Source: CAXSDR01 sp964236445 (GTDB lineage: Bacteria; Actinomycetota; Actinomycetes; Motilibacterales; Motilibacteraceae). From it: 38,029 nt of DNA. The position numbers and the translations under genes are program-made. The notes beneath the pieces are model-generated. The model was given only the letters and a program-made list of their open reading frames with translations. It was not told the origin of the DNA and made no database searches. The stretch is from assembly GCA_964236445.1 (NCBI GenBank), contig CAXSDR010000024.1:1-38029 (forward strand). The letters run 5' to 3'. Of the stretch, positions 34,554 to 38,029 are shown piece after piece (position 1 is the first letter of the stretch; the number at the start of each line of letters is the position of its first letter).

Positions 34554-35813
34554 ATGGGATCTGTTCTGACTGACGCGCCGCCGACGACCTCCTTCGGCCC
34601 CGCCACCGCCCTGTCCTGCCGGGAGTGTGGCCATCGCGTCGCTCTCGGCCCGAGTTATGCCTGCGAGGAGTGCTTCGGCCCGCTCGAGGTCGTCTACGAG
34701 CTCCCCAAGATCACCCGCGCCGACATCGAGCGCGGCCCCGAGTCCATCTGGCGCTATGCGCCGCTGCTTCCCGTGCCGGCCACCATCGCGTCGAGCCCCG
34801 GCCTGTCGCCGGGCTGGACCAAGCTGGTGCGCGCCGACAATCTCGCCAAGGCCCTCGGCGTCCGCCGGCTCTGGGTGAAGGACGACTCGGGCAACCCGAC
34901 GCACTCTTTCAAGGACAGGGTCGTCGCCGTCGCGCTGTCCGCGGCCCGCGAGCTGGGCTTCACGACCTTCGCCTGCGCCTCCACAGGCAATCTGGCCGGC
35001 GCTGTCGCCGCCGCTGCCGCGCGGGCCGGGCTCAGGTCCGTCGTCTTCGCGCCTGCCAACCTCGAGCAGGGCAAGATCCTTATGGCCGCGGTCTACGGCG
35101 GCGCGTTCGTCGCGGTCGACGGAACCTACGACGACGTCAACCGCCTCTGCAGTGAGCTCGCCGGCGAGCGGGAGGACTGGGGCTTCTGCAACATCAACCT
35201 GCGCCCCTACTACGCCGAGGGCTCCAAGACCCTGGGCTACGAGGTCGCCGAGCAGCTCGGGTGGCACCTGCCCGAGCAGGTCGTGGTCCCGATCGCGTCG
35301 GGGTCGCTCCTGACCAAGGTCGACAAGGCCTTCCGTGAGCTCGGTGCGCTGGGCCTGGTCGAGCCGACCCCCTACAAGATCTTCGGAGCGCAGGCGACCG
35401 GCTGCAACCCCGTCGCGACCGCGTTCAAGACCGCCTCCGACGTGATCCGCCCGGTGCGACCCGACACGATCGCCAAGTCGCTCGCGATCGGCAACCCGGC
35501 CGACGGTCCCTACGCGCTCGACGTCGCACGCCGAACCGGCGGCGCGATCGAGGACGTCACCGACGAGGAAGTCGTGGCGGGCATCCGCCTGCTCGCGTCG
35601 ACCGAGGGCATCTTCGCCGAGACCGCAGGCGGCGTCACGGTGGCCACGGCCCGCAAGCTGCTCGCGGCCGGCCTGCTCGACCCCGACGCCGAGACCGTGC
35701 TGCTGAACACCGGCGACGGGCTCAAGACCCTTGACGCCATCGCTCCGGTCGTCGGTCCGACCGCTACGATCCCGCCGTCTCTCGAGGCGTTCCTGAAAGC
35801 AGGCTTGATATGA
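34554..35813 (+). CDS. thrC: Threonine synthase family enzyme under SAM riboswitch control
   Basis: A 419-residue fold-type II PLP enzyme. A zinc-ribbon-like N-terminus has Cys22, Cys25, Cys37 and Cys40 (CRECG ... CEECFGPLE). The PLP lysine is K120 in GNPTHSFKDR, followed by CASTGNLAGAVAAAAARAG, NINLRPYYAEGSKTLGYEVAEQLG, PIASGSLLTK and the C-terminal NTGDGLKTLD. Threonine synthases convert O-phosphohomoserine to threonine. Two features argue that this one may do something else: a SAM-I riboswitch in front, normally found on methionine and SAM genes, and an ATGA overlap with a CysO-like sulfur carrier. By analogy with CysM, which uses CysO thiocarboxylate on O-phosphoserine, it might make homocysteine from O-phosphohomoserine. 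The family call is certain, the reaction is not. Confidence 0.88.
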   Translation: MGSVLTDAPPTTSFGPATALSCRECGHRVALGPSYACEECFGPLEVVYELPKITRADIERGPESIWRYAPLLPVPATIASSPGLSPGWTKLVRADNLAKALGVRRLWVKDDSGNPTHSFKDRVVAVALSAARELGFTTFACASTGNLAGAVAAAAARAGLRSVVFAPANLEQGKILMAAVYGGAFVAVDGTYDDVNRLCSELAGEREDWGFCNINLRPYYAEGSKTLGYEVAEQLGWHLPEQVVVPIASGSLLTKVDKAFRELGALGLVEPTPYKIFGAQATGCNPVATAFKTASDVIRPVRPDTIAKSLAIGNPADGPYALDVARRTGGAIEDVTDEEVVAGIRLLASTEGIFAETAGGVTVATARKLLAAGLLDPDAETVLLNTGDGLKTLDAIAPVVGPTATIPPSLEAFLKAGLI

Positions 35814-36112
35814 GTGTGACCGTGCGGATTCCCACGATCCTGCGCACCTACACCGGTGGCGTGTCCGAGGTCGTGGCCGACCCGAGTGACAGCGACGGCT
35901 CGCCCGACGGCGCCACCGTGGCCGATGTGCTCGACGCCCTGGAGGTGCAGTTCCCCGGCATCCGCGGCCGTGTGCTCGACGACACGGGCAAGCTGCGCCG
36001 GTTCGTCAACGTCTATGTCGGCGACGAGGACGTGCGCTTCGCCGACGGTCTGGCCACGGCGACGCCGCCTGGGTCGGCGCTGTCGGTCATCCCGGCGGTA
36101 GCGGGCGGCTGA
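35810..36112 (+). CDS. cysO: CysO-like sulfur carrier protein (MoaD/ThiS family)
   Basis: A 100-residue ubiquitin-like carrier ending in Gly-Gly (VIPAVAGG). The N-terminus VTVRIPTILRTYTGG and the block KLRRFVNVYVGDEDVRF, then GLATA, closely resemble M. tuberculosis CysO as I remember it, more than MoaD or ThiS. In that organism CysO is activated by a MoeZ-type enzyme, carries a thiocarboxylate, and donates sulfur to CysM for cysteine synthesis. Here no cysM or mec lies alongside; the partner by overlap (ATGA) is the threonine synthase family gene. Both share the SAM riboswitch. Confidence 0.88.
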   Translation: MSVTVRIPTILRTYTGGVSEVVADPSDSDGSPDGATVADVLDALEVQFPGIRGRVLDDTGKLRRFVNVYVGDEDVRFADGLATATPPGSALSVIPAVAGG

Positions 36113-36207
36113 CGACCCCCGTCTGTCGCCGGTGCGGCATTTCGGGCGAGTTGAAATCTTCGGCACTAGTGCAAACGGGTCAGCCGCGGTTACGCTCCGC
36201 CGATCAG

Positions 36208-36225
36208 GACTGCGACGTCGCAGTC
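36208..36225. promoter_or_regulatory. Perfect 18-base palindrome before the cold-shock gene
   Basis: GACTGCGACGTCGCAGTC is a perfect palindrome ending 45 bases before the csp ATG. A -10-like TACGCT lies at about 36191-36196, so the palindrome could fall at or just after the transcription start and form a hairpin in the 5' untranslated region, or act as an operator. Confidence 0.45.
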
Positions 36226-36270
36226 TGGCGAACGCAGCGCGCGGTTGCGTTCCAGTACCGAGGAGTGGGC

Positions 36271-36471
36271 ATGGCGCAGGGCACTGTCAAGTGGTTCAAC
36301 GGCGAAAAGGGCTATGGCTTCATCGCCTCCGACGAGGGCGCTGATGTCTTCGTGCACTACAGCGCCATCGACTCCCCTGGTTATAAGACCCTGGAGGAGA
36401 ACTCGCGCGTGGAGTTCGACATCACTCAGGGCAGCAAGGGCCCCCAGGCGGAGAAGGTGCGCCTCGTCTGA
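36271..36471 (+). CDS. Cold-shock domain protein (CspA family)
   Basis: A 66-residue single cold-shock domain that binds single-stranded RNA/DNA. RNP1 is KGYGFIA (residues about 13-19) and RNP2 is VFVHYSA, with Tyr where Phe is usual; GTVKWFNGEKG opens the fold and KGPQAEKVRLV closes it. Normal length. The ATG at 36271 follows GAGGAG. The gene has its own 158-base upstream region with a strong palindrome, so it is probably transcribed separately from cysO. Confidence 0.95.
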   Translation: MAQGTVKWFNGEKGYGFIASDEGADVFVHYSAIDSPGYKTLEENSRVEFDITQGSKGPQAEKVRLV

Positions 36472-36584
36472 GGTGCGGCGCAGGGGCGGGTCCACAGCTG
36501 GGCAGGTGTGCCAACCCAGAGACCTCCTGGTGGCGTAGGCCTTCGGGCACCCGTCGTCGCTGCACGGCTCGCCTTCACGACTGT

Positions 36585-36623
36585 TGACCCACACCAGGCG
36601 GACAATCCCCCTGGTGTGGGTCA
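36585..36623. terminator. Hairpin terminator between convergent genes
   Basis: TGACCCACACCAGG (36585-36598) and CCTGGTGTGGGTCA (36610-36623) form a perfect 14-pair stem with an 11-base loop. It lies between the csp stop and the stop of the leftward gene (36664) and can serve both. Confidence 0.8.
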
Positions 36624-36663
36624 TCTCGCTTCGACCAGCTGATTCGTCGAAGCCGTTCGACTG

Positions 36664-37305
36664 TTAGACCAGGTCGCCGGCGCGCCACGCGGCGGCGGCG
36701 CACTCGAGGCGGGCGGCGGCACGCAGGTTGCCCTCGGCCAGCTTTCCCTCGGGAGCGTGCGTCTCGCCGCTCTCGGCGAGTGCGAACCGGCCACATGCCA
36801 GCACCCGGTGCACGGCAGCAGCCCGGTCCATCGCGCCGGGCGGGTCGCCGAGCAGAGCGGTCGTCAGGACGGCGTCGGCGAGCTCGAGCAGGTCGACGGG
36901 GGCCGGGGCGTCCGGAACGCCCGCCACGGCGTCGGCAACGGGGGCGTGCGCCCGTCCGGCGCGGTAGAGCCTGGCCGCTTCCGGACCTTGCCGGACCAGC
37001 CAGGCGCGCAGGAGATACAGCGACCACAGGGCCGCAGGCAGCCCGTCGTCCTCCGGGGCGCCCCAGAGCTCACGCAGCCCGTCGAGGCCGACGGTCTCGT
37101 CGAGGCGCACGAGCTCCTGCACCAGGGCGGGGTCGTCGCGCCCGGCCTGCAGCAACGCGGAGGCGGTCGCGTAGGCGCGCTCACGGCGCACGGCCGGGTC
37201 GTGGATCTCGTCGGCGATGCCTTCGAGGGCGGCAGACGGCATCGGCAGCGGCCGGTGCGGCCGGCGTACGGCCTTTTCGTGCTCGTCCCAGCGTTCCTCG
37301 GTCAT
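36664..37305 (-). CDS. Conserved hypothetical cytosolic protein upstream of groEL
   Basis: A 213-residue, Ala/Leu/Glu-rich, mostly alpha-helical protein without signal or membrane segments. Readable segments are MTEERWDEHEKAVRRPHRP, ALWSLYLLRAWLVRQGPEAARLYRAG, PVDLLELADAVLTTALLGDPPGAMDRAAAVHRVLACGRFALAE and AARLECAAAAWRAGDLV. I do not recognise a characterised family, though the composition suggests helical repeats. The ATG at 37305 is the likely start; an upstream extension would cross the groEL operator region. It is divergent from groEL, so the CIRCE sites, 63 bases or more upstream of its start, might also influence it. Confidence 0.7.
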   Translation of the reverse strand: MTEERWDEHEKAVRRPHRPLPMPSAALEGIADEIHDPAVRRERAYATASALLQAGRDDPALVQELVRLDETVGLDGLRELWGAPEDDGLPAALWSLYLLRAWLVRQGPEAARLYRAGRAHAPVADAVAGVPDAPAPVDLLELADAVLTTALLGDPPGAMDRAAAVHRVLACGRFALAESGETHAPEGKLAEGNLRAAARLECAAAAWRAGDLV

Positions 37306-37367
37306 TGCCTCCAGTGTGCCTCGCCACCTCGGACCAGGCGTCAGTTGCCCACAGATGAGCGCTGGCG

Positions 37368-37394
37368 CTTGCACTCGGGTGCCCTGAGTGCTAA
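37368..37394. promoter_or_regulatory. CIRCE operator 1 (HrcA site)
   Basis: CTTGCACTC, a 9-base spacer, then GAGTGCTAA: the right arm is a perfect CIRCE half-site and the left arm differs from TTAGCACTC at two bases. HrcA binds here and represses groEL at normal temperature. Confidence 0.93.
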
Positions 37395-37402
37395 TCATGG
37401 AG

Positions 37403-37429
37403 TTGGCACTCCGAGACCCGGAGTGACAA
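37403..37429. promoter_or_regulatory. CIRCE operator 2 (HrcA site)
   Basis: TTGGCACTC, a 9-base spacer, then GAGTGACAA: the second CIRCE, 8 bases after the first and about 105 bases before the groEL ATG. Two tandem sites are common on actinobacterial groEL promoters. Confidence 0.9.
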
Positions 37430-37533
37430 CGCGTGAGGCGCACGAAGGGCCCCCTGAGGCTCGCCGTCGCGGGCGTCGCCTCAGCGCGGGCACCAGATTG
37501 CTCAGGCCCCTGTCCCGGGAGGACCACTACCGC

Positions 37534-38029
37534 ATGGCCAAGATCATCGCTTTTGACGAGGAAGCCCGTCGTGGGCTCGAGCGCGGCATGAACCAGCTCG
37601 CCGACGCCGTGAAGGTCACCCTCGGCCCGCGTGGCCGCAACGTCGTTCTGGAGAAGAAGTGGGGAGCCCCCACGATCACCAACGATGGTGTGTCCATCGC
37701 CAAGGAGATCGAGCTCGAGGACCCCTACGAGAAGATCGGTGCCGAGCTGGTCAAGGAGGTCGCCAAGAAGACTGACGACGTCGCCGGCGACGGCACCACC
37801 ACCGCAACCGTGCTCGCCCAGGCTCTGGTTCGCGAGGGGCTGCGCAACGTCGCGGCCGGCGCCAACCCGATGGCCCTCAAGCGCGGCATCGAGCGGGCGG
37901 TCGAGCTCGTGAGCGAGCAGCTGCTGCTGCAGGCGCGCGAAGTCACCACCAAGGAGCAGATTGCTTCCACGGCATCCATCTCCGCCGCTGACAGCCAGAT
38001 CGGCGAGCTCATCGCCGAGGCGATGGACA
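37534..38029 (+). CDS. groEL: Chaperonin GroEL, N-terminal part (runs off the window)
   Basis: The first 165 residues of a 60-kDa chaperonin that folds proteins in the GroEL/GroES cage. Seen are MAKIIAFDEEARRGLERGMN, VTLGPRGRNVVLEKKWGAPTITNDGVSIAKEIELEDPYEKIGAELVKEVA, the ATP-site DDVAGDGTTTATVLAQALV, and GANPMALKRGIE. The ATG follows GGGAGG. There is no groES just upstream, so this is the lone copy type found with two CIRCE sites in actinobacteria (often called groEL2). The C-terminus, which would tell the paralogues apart (Gly-Met or His tail), lies outside the window. Confidence 0.97.
   Translation, partial: MAKIIAFDEEARRGLERGMNQLADAVKVTLGPRGRNVVLEKKWGAPTITNDGVSIAKEIELEDPYEKIGAELVKEVAKKTDDVAGDGTTTATVLAQALVREGLRNVAAGANPMALKRGIERAVELVSEQLLLQAREVTTKEQIASTASISAADSQIGELIAEAMD

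Noticed and set aside
36300..36624. Minus-strand ORF with a Cys/His cluster opposite csp
   Set aside because: It is antisense to csp, and its proposed start lies inside the convergent terminator stem.

Overview
The window is chromosomal DNA from a high-GC actinobacterium. The signs are strong G/C third positions, many GTG starts, ATGA/GTGA gene overlaps, a DUF3263 gene, a LytR-C-type protein, two CIRCE operators before groEL, and a threonine synthase / CysO-like / cold-shock / groEL order that I recall (unverified) from streptomycetes and relatives. The genus cannot be fixed from the sequence. I see no rRNA, tRNA, CRISPR, transposase or phage gene.

Layout. 0-5.3 kb: an aminoglycoside-phosphotransferase-fold gene, about 0.7 kb without a supportable gene, a membrane HD-GYP gene preceded by a 20-codon small ORF, an MFS exporter and a degenerate HNH-like protein. 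5.3-11.0 kb: a tightly overlapped thiamin operon read leftward from a TPP riboswitch (cytX-thiE-thiO-thiS-thiG-tenI-thiD). 11.3-17.7 kb, leftward: a large Tat-exported catalase, then hen1 and pnkp, the bacterial RNA 3'-end methylation and repair pair. 17.8-20.9 kb: a Pro/Trp-rich membrane protein, an RsbW-like kinase, a hemolysin-III/PAQR protein and an AlaC-type aminotransferase. 21.1-22.9 kb: DUF3263, LytR-C protein and otsB. 23.0-31.3 kb: a GGDEF-EAL protein, a secreted GH54 arabinofuranosidase with two CBM13 domains, a subtilase with Trp-rich C-terminal repeats, and a second membrane HD-GYP gene, also preceded by the 20-codon small ORF. 31.6-34.3 kb: otsA and a secreted DUF1906/peptidoglycan-binding protein. 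34.4-38.0 kb: a SAM-I riboswitch driving a threonine synthase family gene overlapped with a CysO-like sulfur carrier gene, a cold-shock protein, a conserved hypothetical and the start of groEL behind two CIRCE sites.

Functional links. Three cyclic-di-GMP genes (one GGDEF-EAL, two HD-GYP) lie in the window, and the HD-GYP pair are paralogues. otsA and otsB together give trehalose synthesis but are separated by about 9 kb of envelope, secretion and signalling genes. The thi operon makes the thiazole half of thiamin and imports the pyrimidine half; thiC is not here.

Two observations stand out. (1) Both HD-GYP genes are preceded by the same cassette: a leader with a hairpin whose pairing is kept although its sequence changes, a conserved block around the ribosome binding site, and a 20-codon ORF with 11 of 20 identical residues and five synonymous codon changes. 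This looks like an undescribed translated small-protein or leader-peptide element. (2) A SAM-I riboswitch controls a threonine synthase family enzyme translationally coupled to a CysO-like carrier ending in Gly-Gly. This fits a thiocarboxylate-dependent homocysteine (methionine) route better than plain threonine synthesis, but the function is inferred.
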